Below are positions 11,371 to 22,038 of a stretch of DNA of 64,000 nucleotides, in pieces. The position numbers and the translations under genes were made by a program. Below the pieces are notes generated by a model. That model saw nothing but the letters and a program-made list of their open reading frames with translations, was not told the origin of the DNA and did not search any database. Source of the stretch: Volvariella volvacea V23 (taxonomy: Eukaryota; Basidiomycota; Agaricomycetes; Agaricales; Pluteaceae); NCBI GenBank assembly GCA_000349905.1, contig KB722736.1:124001-188000 (forward strand), in the 5' to 3' direction. The number at the start of each line of letters is the position of its first letter. Position 1 is the stretch's first letter.

Positions 11371-13459
11371 TTCTCCTGATCTGTCGAGTTTTTATTAGCT
11401 TAATGTACATTTAATATATATGTTGAGAGTAGCAAAAATATCTCAATATGAAAAAGAGGGAGTGGGAGCTATATGTGAAAGGGATATAAAACATCGAATT
11501 TGCATGCGCTCAAATTGCGGAGTCGTTGAACTGGAGGCACGATGCAGTCGTGAGTAGGGCAAACCAGAATGCACGGTAGTACCCATATTAGATGCTCTGA
11601 CTACGTTTCAACCTGTCTGGTATGATGGAGCAGTCGATTATGAAGCCATTCTCAAGGAGGTATTGCGTCTGCAAAAAATGAGAAGGTCGTCTTATATGCA
11701 AAACTTTTCTGTGACACGTCTGGTGTGAGTGAGCCAGCCCAAAGGGCTGAGGATAGCTGGGTTCTCCTCCAAGGTCTGCACCGGAACGCGAGACTCCAGC
11801 TATTCAACGAGACACAGCTTTTTCGTTGATCCAGGTGGCTTCTGGGTATGATAGGTGAGTTCAATTTTTTCGATGTCCAGTGTGAAGTAGTGAGCGTGTC
11901 GTGGTGAGTATGCTAGGCGTGCTTTGAGTATGCTATGAGGGATGAAGAAGAGGGGGTTGAGTCACGATATGGCCCCCTCGTCTCACGTTCCGTAGACCCA
12001 TTCTTTCGGGATCGAAACCGCGTAACTCCCCTCAAGGTCTCGTCTGTATTCTGTTCAATTAAATGTTCGCTCGTCACGAGTCTTCGCAAGTACAAATATA
12101 CGTATCTCTTGCTGAGCGGTTTATACGTGGACAATAGTATACGAAGTTGAGCTAATCACGTGATTCGCAATTGCCGAGAGATTGTTCGGTTCAATGTTTT
12201 CCCTCTGCCGCTCCGGAAGCTCACTGTCGCTATAAATGCTTCACGGCTTTACTTCTTCATCTGATGAAGTGCCTCCGCGCCTCGGAGGTTGCAATAATGG
12301 CATAACCGCTGGGTGACAAGGAGGTATACGCCTCTTTAAGTCAAATCTCAAGGTAAATATCCGGTCGATGTATGTTAATTGTTCGGGGAAATTCTCAACT
12401 TCTGTGCGTCGTAAACCTTCGGGATCAAGCATAGAGCTGACTTTGATGGGTTATACCGCATGCGTGGTCTGCATTGCTCTGCAAATCCTAAAAAAACTGA
12501 TTTCAGAGTAATACTGAGCACTACCAACAACATATACACAGAAACAGCCGTCGTGAGCATAATCTTTGTACTTTCTAGATAGAGCTCGGGAATTTTTCTC
12601 ACATGCAGACACCTTGTATATTCCTTTCTTTCTCCGCAGTCGTGGGAGGTGGTCCTTCCAACTCAAAGGTGCTTTATATTCTTCGGAACAATACCCGGTC
12701 GGTATAATGTTTTCCTGATGAATCCAAGTGCAGAAGACTTGATTGCCGAATTTACTTGACCTAGTTCCTTAGTAGGCGATCAACCACTTTTACTTCCTTG
12801 ATGTCGGCAGCGGATGGCAAACCCCACACTGACGCAGGTGACCCTTATATGGGACTTCTCCGAATGATCTTGTTCCTCCGTGGCAGCACTCGAAAGAGAT
12901 TTTGAGACAGCTAGTGAGTCTGTTCTCCCCTACTACTCAGGACACATGGCAGAACACTAGGTAGATGCATCATTCTCATTCTTTGGGGGTGATTTGATTT
13001 TCTAAGCGGTCCGGCTATTCCTTCGCGCCCCGTCCGTGATACTTCTCTTGAAGATTCAAGAGACCCTTCAAATATTTTATTGCAAGTCACGCGCCCGCGG
13101 AGATGAGCACAGTAGGAGTCTCCATGTGCAACAGACATTGCACAGACAAGTGTGTTTAGCTCGTTCAATGAGAGGTAATCATATGTCGGATAATTAGCAA
13201 GTTGACAACGTCAACGCCGCCGCCGGCCTTTTCGTCAACAACATATGGTTATTATGGCTTTTTTCGCAAAAGAGTTGCAAGTGGTCTCTCACACACGTAC
13301 GTTTAAATTACGGGTCCAGCGATCTCTTAAGCTCGTTTAAACTAGCTTTCAGTACCCTTGGTTGATTCTACAGTAAGAATCGTACCAGAATGATGATCTG
13401 GTGCTTGATGCAGAATAGTTTTTCCAGCGTTGATTGATTAGGATCAAGAATTAGCATTT
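11371..13459. other. Long intergenic stretch in the pectate lyase array
   Basis: Two kilobases with only short, unsupported frames on both strands and no recognisable protein motif. Nothing there looks like a fourth pectate lyase. Confidence 0.45.
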
Positions 13460-13480
13460 CTCGTACACTGCGGCCCGTTG
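13460..13480 (+). promoter_or_regulatory. Conserved promoter block upstream of pectate lyase 3
   Basis: CTCGTACACTGCGGCCCG lies 0.4 kb before the ATG and aligns with the block CTCGCACAATGCGGGCCG before pectate lyase 1, differing at three positions. Confidence 0.35.
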
Positions 13481-13773
13481 GAAAGGACACCTCAAATATA
13501 ATTTGTTATTCTAGACATGCTATTGGTGAAAATCGAACTGTGTAAGTCCCATGAGGGGATTACACAAGTCCAATGCTACCGACGTACTGCACGGGTCTGC
13601 TTGCGAGGACCGGACCGATCGATGGGTCACCATGTCTGGAAGAAAGGCTGACGTCTGAGATGCTCTTGTATGGAGATACCTCGTCACAGGGCAAACACAG
13701 AAAGTGCCAACGAGGTACCATACCACCGAGGTGAGTATCTTCAATTTATCCGATGCACGCAGCAATGAAAAGC

Positions 13774-13780
13774 TATAAAA
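13774..13780 (+). promoter_or_regulatory. TATA box, pectate lyase 3
   Basis: TATAAAA 87 bp before the ATG at 13861. Confidence 0.5.
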
Positions 13781-13860
13781 GCAGGTCAAAATGTGGTCTG
13801 AAGCTCCAACAGTTCAGTGCGATCTGTCCCTCGTCAATATCCTTATAGCTTCTGCTCATC

Positions 13861-15303
13861 ATGAGGTGGCTCATCTCTCTCATTGCTTTTACTGCTCTCC
13901 GAATCGTTTCTGTGAGTAAAACTCACTCTGCTCGACGTTTGGTGGTTGATTATCTGCTGCATTTTACTGCAGGCCCTTCCGACCGAGCCAGCCGAGCACT
14001 CGCTCGTCAAGCGCGCTAATTACAATGAAATTGCCACCGTCGGTTATGCGACTTTGAATGGAGGGTAGGCGACACTGACAACATAAACAGACTGAATCTA
14101 AACAGATATATTTATTAGTACCACTGGCGGTTCTGGAGGACCAGTCACGACTGTTTCTACCCTCTCTGCCCTTACTTCTGCGGTATCTGGTACCGCTAAG
14201 AAGATTGTCGTAATTTCTGGTGCGTTAGAGTCCAGTCTTGTTTCATTCAACATTGAGCTTCATCTCATCACTAGGCACTATTACTGGTAACACTGTTGTC
14301 CGTGTTGGATCCAATACGTCTGTCATTGGCTTAAGGGGCTCTTGTTAGTATTTTTTGGATGTGAACTCGTTCATCAAAATTGACTCGTGCACATGATAGC
14401 CCTTGTCGGTGTCGGCCTTCGTGTATATAGGGAGAACAATGTCATTATCCGAAACGTCAAGATCTCAAAAGTTCTTGCTAGTGCTGGTGATGCCATTGGC
14501 ATCCAAGAAGCCAATCGTGTGTGGGTCGACCACGCCGACCTCTCCAGCGACATGAGTCACGATAAGGTGGGTTTTTATAATGACAAACTTGATCAATGCT
14601 CACTGTCTGATGAAATTTACAGGACTAGTCAGTCACTTTCGAAATGGGAAAAGGACAAGGGCTGACTTTGATTTTCAGTTACGACGGATTACTCGACATC
14701 ACCCACGGTTGCACCGGCATCACCGTCACCTACAGCAAGCTCTCCAACCACTGGAAGACATCCCTCGTCGGCCACTCTGACAGCAACGGCGCCGAAGATG
14801 CCAAGATCACTGTCACCTACGCTTTCAACTACTGGCTCAACCTCAACTCCCGCACACCCTCCTTCCGTTTCGGCAGGGGGCACAACCTCAACTCCCGCAC
14901 ACCCTCCTTCCGTTTCGGCAGGGGGCACAACCTCAACTCCCGCACACCCTCCTTCCGTTTCGGCAGGGGGCACATCTACAACAACTTCTATGAGAACGTT
15001 AGTGATGGCATTAACACTCGTGACGGTAAGTGCCTCCACCACATCTTCCGCGAGTCGGTCCTCAAATGACCCTCGACAGGTGCTCAACTCCTCGTCGAGA
15101 ATAACGTCTTTGTTGGCGCCAAGAAGCCTTTGTACTCCACCGATTCTGGATATGCAGTCGCTCGTGGCAACGACTTTGGTGGTGCTTCTAACACGGCCTT
15201 GGTTGGTTCGTATACCTCTGCTCCTTACGGCTATAGCCTTCTTGGTACCTCGAGTGTCAGGTCTACCGTTACCAGCCAGGCTGGTCAGACCTTGAGTTTC
15301 TAG
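13861..15303 (+). CDS. Secreted pectate lyase (PL1), paralog 3, with internal triplication
   Basis: Exons 13861-13911, 13973-14064, 14119-14219, 14275-14343, 14400-14566, 14623-14627, 14679-15025, 15080-15303; 351 aa. Signal peptide MRWLISLIAFTALRIVSA, then the Kex2-type site SLVKR. All PL1 landmarks are intact: VWVDHADLSSD, HDKDYYDGLLDITHG, NHWKTSLVGHSDSN and SRTPSFRFGRGHIYNN. The gene matches paralog 2 exon for exon, except that exon 7 is 90 nt longer because a 45-bp unit coding NLNSRTPSFRFGRGH occurs three times in a row. Each unit carries the RxPxxR active-site motif, so only one copy can sit in the normal fold. Without the extra units the protein would be 321 aa, the same as paralog 1. 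Exon 6 is the 5-nt GACTA microexon. Confidence 0.92.
14839..14973. repeat. 45-bp unit, three perfect tandem copies inside pectate lyase 3
   Basis: Units at 14839-14883, 14884-14928 and 14929-14973 are identical and in frame, each coding NLNSRTPSFRFGRGH. Paralogs 1 and 2 have one unit. A recent expansion or an assembly artefact. Confidence 0.95.
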
Positions 15304-15645
15304 ATAGGATGAAGTCAAGTATTTGTGTATTGAGTCGTATTTGTATACAATCTTTGTGTTTTGTGCTGGACGATGAGATGTGATACGTGTTTAGGCGCAC
15401 AGAGGCTGGGCCTCTAACTGCTACGCCAACGCCTACTTCTTCTGATTCAACAAGGTTACACACACCAAAAACTGCCTACAATTTCGTTGGTCAACTTAAT
15501 CTATTCTGGGACGAATTTGTGAGGTACCACTCTCTAAAGCACCTTGAACTCTATGGGTATAATCGTGGATCTGAACCCGGTCACAAAAGACCAATATATC
15601 AGATTGCTACAGACCTTATAAACCATCCACTACTTTTCTGTCGAC

Positions 15646-15864
15646 TCTTGGGCTTCGGGAGTATGAGGAGACAGAATGAAATGGGAACTAAGTAGAAGCT
15701 TGGCGCAGCTTGAGAATTTGGACAGATCAGCTACTGCCACCATGGAGGCAATTCTTTCCCCCATCATCCAGCTTTACCGTTACAGTCTTGGGCTTCGGGA
15801 GTATGAGGAGACAGAATGAAATGGGAACTAAGTAGAAGCTTGGCGCAGCTTGAGAATTTGGACA
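15646..15864. repeat. Perfect 79-bp direct repeat
   Basis: Copies at 15646-15724 and 15786-15864, offset by 140 bp with a 61-bp unique spacer, in the intergenic region between pectate lyase 3 and membrane-family copy 3. No coding role seen. Confidence 0.95.
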
Positions 15865-15919
15865 AGAGAATTACACGGGAAAAAATTTGGCGCGATTGAG
15901 CACTAATTGGAGATAATAA

Positions 15920-17404
15920 TCAAATGTGTGGAAGGTAAGCAGACCATTGGACGTTTCGGAAAGCAGAAGGAGGTAGATCACGGAGAGCAAAAAGGGGTAG
16001 GACTAGGAGAGCGATGCGGGCAACCGTGTATATAACAGGTCCAACAAACATCGACACAATCAGTACGGTAACGCCAGTATGATGAACAAGAGTACCAAAC
16101 CATCCACTGTAATTCAGATCATGAAGCCACTGAAGAGTAAACAAAACGAAAAGTAAAGCAGGCTCGACCGTAACGATAATGGATGAGATCCTCCATAAGT
16201 CCTGTTCGATACTTGTTGGAAATTGGAAATTCCATCCGATGAGGTGAATCCCGCCGAAGAGTACGCCGACTAGCGACGACAGCAATATCATGAGCGTACC
16301 CTCTGCATTGGACAAAGGCCCACCATAATATGGCGCAACGCATGTCTGGCCGTGCTTGTCGCGCAAGTGGAATCCCATCATGTCTGTGAGGGGAACAAAA
16401 AGAGTCATGAACGGTTCCTTGAGTAACCTCTTCCAAACCGTCATCACCAATGATCGCCTTCCGATATCTGATTTGATTCTCTTCCATATTCCCTTCACCA
16501 ACCCTATCCCACTCCGCAACCAGATGCCTGAGTACCTCTCTGATTCCCCTAGGCTGCTGCATGAAAACTTTAGCGGCCCGCTGCATCGAGTACCGTCTTT
16601 CTTGAAGTAGATCGGACATTCTGCATTTAACGGCTTATTCCACCAGAGGAAATAAATGATGATGTTCAGCGTCGCAAACGCAAGAGTGACCAGTTCGAGC
16701 TCGGTCAGGACCAGATGCTGAACGCGCCGTGTGATACACTGAAGGACGAACCAAGAAGTCTGCATGACGACCACAACCTTGCTGAGAAAGTCACCCTTGG
16801 ACTTATCTCGAATTTCGTCCTCCGAGATTGCCGGGAGTATAACCCCTCCATGTACTTTTTTTGACCCAAGTTCTACGTTGCCCTCGTCATCGATCACCAC
16901 TACCTTATACTCTTTTCCGTCCTCGCACATTAACCCACCCATTTGTACAAAAAAAGCATGAGTCATCGTCCACCCATATCCTGTTAGAACTCTATCAGCC
17001 CGATTCAAAAATAGTGATAACCAGCAAACTTGACCTTTGTGTTGTTTCACGATTCTGGATGCAACAAAGCGCTGGCGCATGGCCCACATGATAACAAGTT
17101 CGGGCGCCAACAAGGCAGAGAACGACGTCTTCACCTTCTGCCACATCTTTTCCCTCTTCGACGCGTTCCTATCTGGCAGATTTGGGTGGATCGCCACATA
17201 AGTGCAGACGAAGATCGTTCCAAGGCAATTCCAGATAAGCTCCCATCTGGACCGAATTTTGGTCGGATCGCGGATACAATCGGATAAGGTCACGAATGTG
17301 CTGAGGATTGGGGAGGAGGGAGGAACGGGATCGTCGACAGGCAAGATGACTGGATGCGCGACGGTGCGGGCGAGGAGGAATACAAAAAGAGCTCCTAAGA
17401 GCAT
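15920..17404 (-). CDS. GWTMTH-family multipass membrane protein, copy 3
   Basis: The best model is two exons, complement of 15920-16980 and 17035-17404 (476 aa, exon 1 again 370 nt). The 54-bp intron 16981-17034 has a weak GTCAAG donor and an ACAG acceptor, contains no stop and is a multiple of three, so the unspliced gene also reads straight through as 494 aa. Motifs: MLLGALFVFLLARTVAHP, DCIRDPTKIRS, WNCLGTIFVCTYVAIHPNLP, YGWTMTHAFFVQMGG, TYFLWW-like IIYFLWWNKPLNAECP, GVLFGGIHLIGWNFQF and LPPSAFRNVQWSAYLPHI. Membrane protein of unknown function. Confidence 0.88.
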   Translation of the reverse strand: MLLGALFVFLLARTVAHPVILPVDDPVPPSSPILSTFVTLSDCIRDPTKIRSRWELIWNCLGTIFVCTYVAIHPNLPDRNASKREKMWQKVKTSFSALLAPELVIMWAMRQRFVASRIVKQHKGQVCWLSLFLNRADRVLTGYGWTMTHAFFVQMGGLMCEDGKEYKVVVIDDEGNVELGSKKVHGGVILPAISEDEIRDKSKGDFLSKVVVVMQTSWFVLQCITRRVQHLVLTELELVTLAFATLNIIIYFLWWNKPLNAECPIYFKKDGTRCSGPLKFSCSSLGESERYSGIWLRSGIGLVKGIWKRIKSDIGRRSLVMTVWKRLLKEPFMTLFVPLTDMMGFHLRDKHGQTCVAPYYGGPLSNAEGTLMILLSSLVGVLFGGIHLIGWNFQFPTSIEQDLWRISSIIVTVEPALLFVLFTLQWLHDLNYSGWFGTLVHHTGVTVLIVSMFVGPVIYTVARIALLVLPLFALRDLPPSAFRNVQWSAYLPHI

Positions 17405-18098
17405 CTTGGTCGAAGTGAGTGATTCGCTAACTGGATCTGTCCTAGTTATAGCAGCAGTGCCGTCAAGCCTCGTGCAAGGTACATAGTCCTCTATTGACGT
17501 TCGGATCTATCCAGCGTGATAGACGCCCAACAAACGCCCAACTCTTCGGCAGCGAAATTCCGCTCATGGGGTGGGAAGGTGATCCCTCGTTGGGATGTAT
17601 GGAAAGTACGTACGTCTATACCACTATTTGAGACTCAAACTCGCGGTATGTGCATTGCTGCGCAGTGCAGACATAATTTATAATGGGCAAGTCACAGCGG
17701 GTGGTAGGTGATGCAAAGGGGAGGACGAAGAATGGTCAAGGAAAAAGTGGCGCTTGTCGTATTCGCCAGCCACTGTCATCCTCCAAGGTTCCGGCCTTTA
17801 AGTGACCGTCGGCAGCGACAGCAATCTGTAAGTTAGTGATGCCTAGCATTTTGCTCCAATAGACATGGAGTAATGAATGCAAAGGGGTTTTATCACGAAG
17901 GCTCCAGCCCTGATCAAGGTCGTGCAAAATTACATCGTTCAGCAGTAGTCTAGTACATCTAAGGCAATTAAGACGAAGGGTATGAGCAAGGCGAGTTTGA
18001 TGTGGCCACTGCTTATACTGTGACAATGCTCCCGGCCTGACCAAGTACCAGAATCAGGGCTAACACAACTGTCGTGTCAACCTTCATCAGCGTTGTCC
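17405..18098. other. Intergenic, no gene recognised
   Basis: A minus-strand frame of 102 codons (17736-18044) lacks any recognisable motif. I do not call it. Confidence 0.35.
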
Positions 18099-19115
18099 AT
18101 GAAGGAGCCCATCGAGGCGCGACTACCGCCAGAACTCGAACATACTATATTCGAGCTAGCAGCACGTATTTGCAGGACAAAAACCCTGCCTACACTAATG
18201 CTAGTCGCTCGTCGTGTCCGACACTGGTGAGTCAATTAACCGGGGGAAGTGCCCCACCCTAACCGAACTGCTGTACTATCATTCGCGTAGGCTACGACCG
18301 TTGCTTTTCGAAATTGTAGCCCTCAGCTCGGATCAAACATCCCGTCCTCTAATCAACTATCCTCGCTTCCCTATAGGTCCAGAGACGCACTACATCAAGC
18401 GACTACTTATGCATTACGGGTACGACGGAACTTCGAGGAGGGACCAAAGGGTATGTCGGATTACGAGGACTTTATCTTGCATTGCCCCAATCTTCAAGAC
18501 TTCGCTATATGGTGCAATCCTCCACCCAATCTACTTTCACAGCTTACCACCGCCATTAACTCTCCTCATCGTACTGTTGCACCACCTGGATTAGGTCTCC
18601 TTCGTATGAGTCTGTACTTGAGTTACCTATTCCCGTCTGGCGAAATCGATTTTAGGCACGAAATATTTCGGGATCTAACGCATTGGGAGATATTGGACGC
18701 GGGCGATACCATTCAATGGGAAGACGGAAACAACTTCGGCTGCTTGCCAAAGCTAAGGTACTTGTCGTTTGTAGAAGCACCCATGCGTATCGATATCATT
18801 CAGAAGTGTTTGGAGGAATGCCGCGGGTTGAGGGTCCTTATTCTCGACGGAGTTGAAAATGGGGCGGAGACTTACCATCGATTGGTGGCGCTCACACGAA
18901 CGAATCACGACCAGGTTGAAGGGTCCATGGAGATATTGGCGATTGGGGAGAGTGATAGATCTAAGGGGCTGCGGGGGCACAGGATTGTTATCAACCCCGT
19001 TGTGGGCTCGGGTGGTAGCGCAGAGAACTGGGTTGCTGGAGGAAATGAGGGAGACGTTTTGTGGGCGTACGCTGATGCAATTGTTCAAGAACGGTTGGAA
19101 CGGCTAACTGGCTAA
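18099..19115 (+). pseudogene. F-box-like protein gene with apparent frameshift
   Basis: Exon 1, 18099-18226, codes an F-box-like start (IEARLPPELEHTIFELAAR...LPTLMLVARRV). A 64-bp intron (GTGAGT donor, GTAG acceptor) joins it in frame to WLRPLLFEIVALS, the usual continuation of fungal F-box proteins. The frame then fails near 18445: the segment ending YDGTSRRDQR lies in one frame, and DYEDFILHCPNLQDFAIW to the stop at 19115 lies in another. No intron of suitable length was found to connect them. The second part has leucine-rich-repeat-like spacing (LPKLRYLSFVEAP, CRGLRVLILDGVE). Either the gene carries a one- or two-base indel or the assembly has an error. If functional it would be a substrate receptor for an SCF ubiquitin ligase. 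Confidence 0.65.
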
Positions 19116-19524
19116 GGACTCTCCGCATGCCTACTCAGTCCAGGATAGCAGTTGAACATCTCAGCATTACTCTTCTGTATGTTAGCACTTCACATCTCGG
19201 CACTGGGCTTTTCCATCTCTACTCCAGTGAACTGCCCCAGCCTACTCAGCAACAGTCTGCCGCTCTTGTTGTTCGGGCCTTGCAATGGGGTCCGCAACTA
19301 CATATATTACAATATAATAAGATGCGTACCGAGACAGTCAGTACAGTAGGCAAGTGAGATGAGGGGAGGGATGCATCTCAAGGCGATTGTATGACGTAGA
19401 CTTGTTGTCACGATAGCACAACAGAACAACGAAACAAGTAGCAAGTGCAAGAGTGCCAGACTTCAGAAAGATGAAGTAGCTAATTGACACCAAAGCTATC
19501 AAGAAAAGAAGACCGAAGGTGTAA
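19116..19524. other. Intergenic, no gene recognised
   Basis: Short frames only; lies between the convergent F-box-like gene and membrane-family copy 4. Confidence 0.4.
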
Positions 19525-21002
19525 CTAGATATGTGGGATGTAATCCGACCATTGAACATTTTGATGAGCAGAGGGGGGAAGGTTACGAAGAGCAAAGAGA
19601 GGTAAGACGAGGAGGGTAGCGCGAGCGAGAACGTATAAGATGGGTCCGACGAAAACCGCTAAAATTGCTATAGCTCCCCAGAAAGTGTCAATTAAATTTT
19701 GAAACCTAGGGTATTTCTCCGAAAGCCAATGAAGAAAAGGGACGGACCCAATAATGGCTGGCTCGACAGTAACAACGATGGATGAGATCCTCCACAATTT
19801 GCACTCGACGGGGGTAGAAAACTGGTAATTCCATCAGATGAGATGAATGCCGCCGAAGAGAATGCCAATCAGTGAGGACAAGGAAGTCATTGGGATAAAC
19901 TCTGCAATGGACAACTCTCCACTGAAATATGGACCAACGTACATGGGACCTTTGATATCTGCACCCCTTATCATATAATCCAAAGAAGAAAAGATTGCTT
20001 GGAATGGTTTATAAATCAACCATCTCCAAAGCAATCCTGCAAATAGGTAAAGCTCTGCATCGTCCTTTATCTTCTGCCAAATGCTTTTCTTCGGCTTCCC
20101 CTGCCCTCCTGCCCAACCAATCCACAGCCCTGAGTACCTGTCCGACATCCCGAGATTCTTCTTCATGATCTTCATTGGCCCACTTGCTCGATTCCCATCC
20201 TTCTTGAAGTAGATCGGGTATTCCGCATTCAACGGCTTGCTCCACCAAAGGATATACGTAATGACGTTCAACGTCGCAAATGCCAGAGTGACCAACTCAA
20301 GCTCTGTGACAACGAGACCTTGAGCATGACGAGCGATGCATTGAATCACAAACCAAGATGTCTGAACGACGACGACGAGCTTGGTGAGGAAGTCTCCTTT
20401 AGCTTTGTCCATGATCTCCTCCTCTGGGATGGTCGGGAATATTATTCCATCTTTCTTCCTCTTACCGCCAACTTCCACATCTCCATTCTGATCGATGGTC
20501 ACCGCCTTATACCCATTTCCATCCTCTCGCATCATCCCTCCCATGATCACAAAAAAGCCATGAGTCATCGTCCAGCCATTACCTGTCGCACCCCTTTCAG
20601 CTATATTTCCTGCTCAAACGTGCTCGGCATACCTCTGTATTGTTGTGCAATCTTTGCTGCAGAAAATCGTTGGCGCATAGCCAACATGATGATAGCTTCT
20701 GGAGCCAGCAGCGCATATAAACAGATTTTGACCTTTTGCCACACCTTCTCCCTCTTCGATGCACTTTGATTCGGCATGTTCGGGTGTATCGCAACATAGG
20801 TACACACGAATATTGTTCCGAGGCAGTTCCAGACAAGTTCGGATGTGGATCGAGTCTTGGATGGGTCGCGGATACACTCCGATGCTGCAACGAATGCGTT
20901 AAGGATAGGTGAAGTAGGATGAACAGGGTTTTCGGGTGGCGGAGAGACTGGTTGTGCGAGGGTACGCGAGAGAAGAAACACAAAGAGTGTTCCTAGGAGC
21001 AT
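19525..21002 (-). pseudogene. GWTMTH-family membrane protein, copy 4, with internal stop
   Basis: Exons are complement of 19525-20582 and 20633-21002 around a 50-bp intron with GTATGC donor. Total exon length is a multiple of three, but codon 19834-19836 is TGA where the paralogs have GGA (GGIHLIGWNF becomes GGIHLI-stop-WNY). The frame continues correctly afterwards to NVQWSDYIPHI. The truncated product would lack the last two or three helices and the conserved C-terminus. Everything else is well kept (MLLGTLFVFLLSRTLAQP, WNCLGTIFVCTYVAIHPNMP, GWTMTHGFFVIMGG), so the lesion is recent, or the product is a short isoform, or the stop is a sequencing error. Confidence 0.85.
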
Positions 21003-22038
21003 TGTCGTAGGTCGAGAGAAGGACGGATTTGCTTAGGTCGTGGTAGAGGACGAAAGGATGGTGAGTCTATCCGATGTATTCAATAGGCTAGTGTAGTCCA
21101 CGTCGAACACGGAATGTCAACACATATATTGATGACGGCGATGTGAATATGGACGGAGAGAGAAAAGTGACAGAATAAGACGTCGTTCGAGAACGGGTGA
21201 GAGTTGGTTGCGGGGACCAGATGTGGAAAGGTGCGTTTGGGCGGATAGGTGAGTTGGGACCGCCTACTAAACTGGGACCAATTGTAGCGCCCGTGTAAAG
21301 AGTAGTCGCTCTACAGCAGTTGTATCTGTATTCCATCTAGAATGTGTGTTATTCGAGTGGATGGTGCAGTTCGATTTTCTAACAAGCACATAGAGACCCG
21401 GATTCTGGAGGGAGAAAAGATCGTTTGGCAGACTACCTGTCACAGGCCGTCACAGCAAGACTTGCTGAGGGTGACAAGTTGCTGAGAGGATATTTCCTCG
21501 ACAACAGTGTATCTCACCCTCAAAACCCTTCGGAAGTACTTAGATACACCATCTGACGTGTCCTGAGGTGTGGTGTGCCCGAAGATATGGGTAATGATAA
21601 TATAGCGGCCACGGCTCTTCATGCCTCTTCAATGTAGAACTCAATAAATATGCAGCGCTCACATGAATTGATTGGGGCGATTAGTTTGACGTTACGAAAG
21701 CCTATTCGCCTTGATAGAAGACTGACAAGTCAATCATGGTCTTATGGCGGATTACCATGCACTGTCAGCTGTTATCGTTTTAATTCCCGCTACAGAACTT
21801 CGGTAATGGTAAAGTAAAGGGTAAAAATGTACTATGAACACGAGGAAGTGTGGTAAAATTTTAAGGTAAATGGGGTGAGAAGCGTTCAGAAGTTCGTGAG
21901 TTATTCAAAGTCCAGAAGGGTCCGTGTCCTAAAGCGTCTGAGTATCCGCGTGGAATTACTGGTTCGTAGATCGTAGGTAATGTCCATCAGAAAGTTCTCG
22001 GAAGAAAAATCAATAAAGGACGGCATTCAGTCATTCGA
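21003..22038. other. Intergenic, no gene recognised
   Basis: About 1 kb of AT-richer sequence with short frames on both strands; promoter of copy 4 on the left side. Confidence 0.4.

Noticed and set aside
14839..14973. CRISPR-like array
   Set aside because: Units are contiguous without spacers, coding and in frame, in a eukaryotic gene.
14689..15318. 209-codon minus-strand frame over pectate lyase 3
   Set aside because: Antisense shadow of the lyase exon and its 45-bp repeats.
15387..15695. 102-codon plus-strand frame after pectate lyase 3
   Set aside because: Overlaps the 79-bp repeat and shows no recognisable motif.
17736..18044. 102-codon minus-strand frame before the F-box-like gene
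   Set aside because: Reads somewhat protein-like at its end but has no family match I can name and no exon partners.
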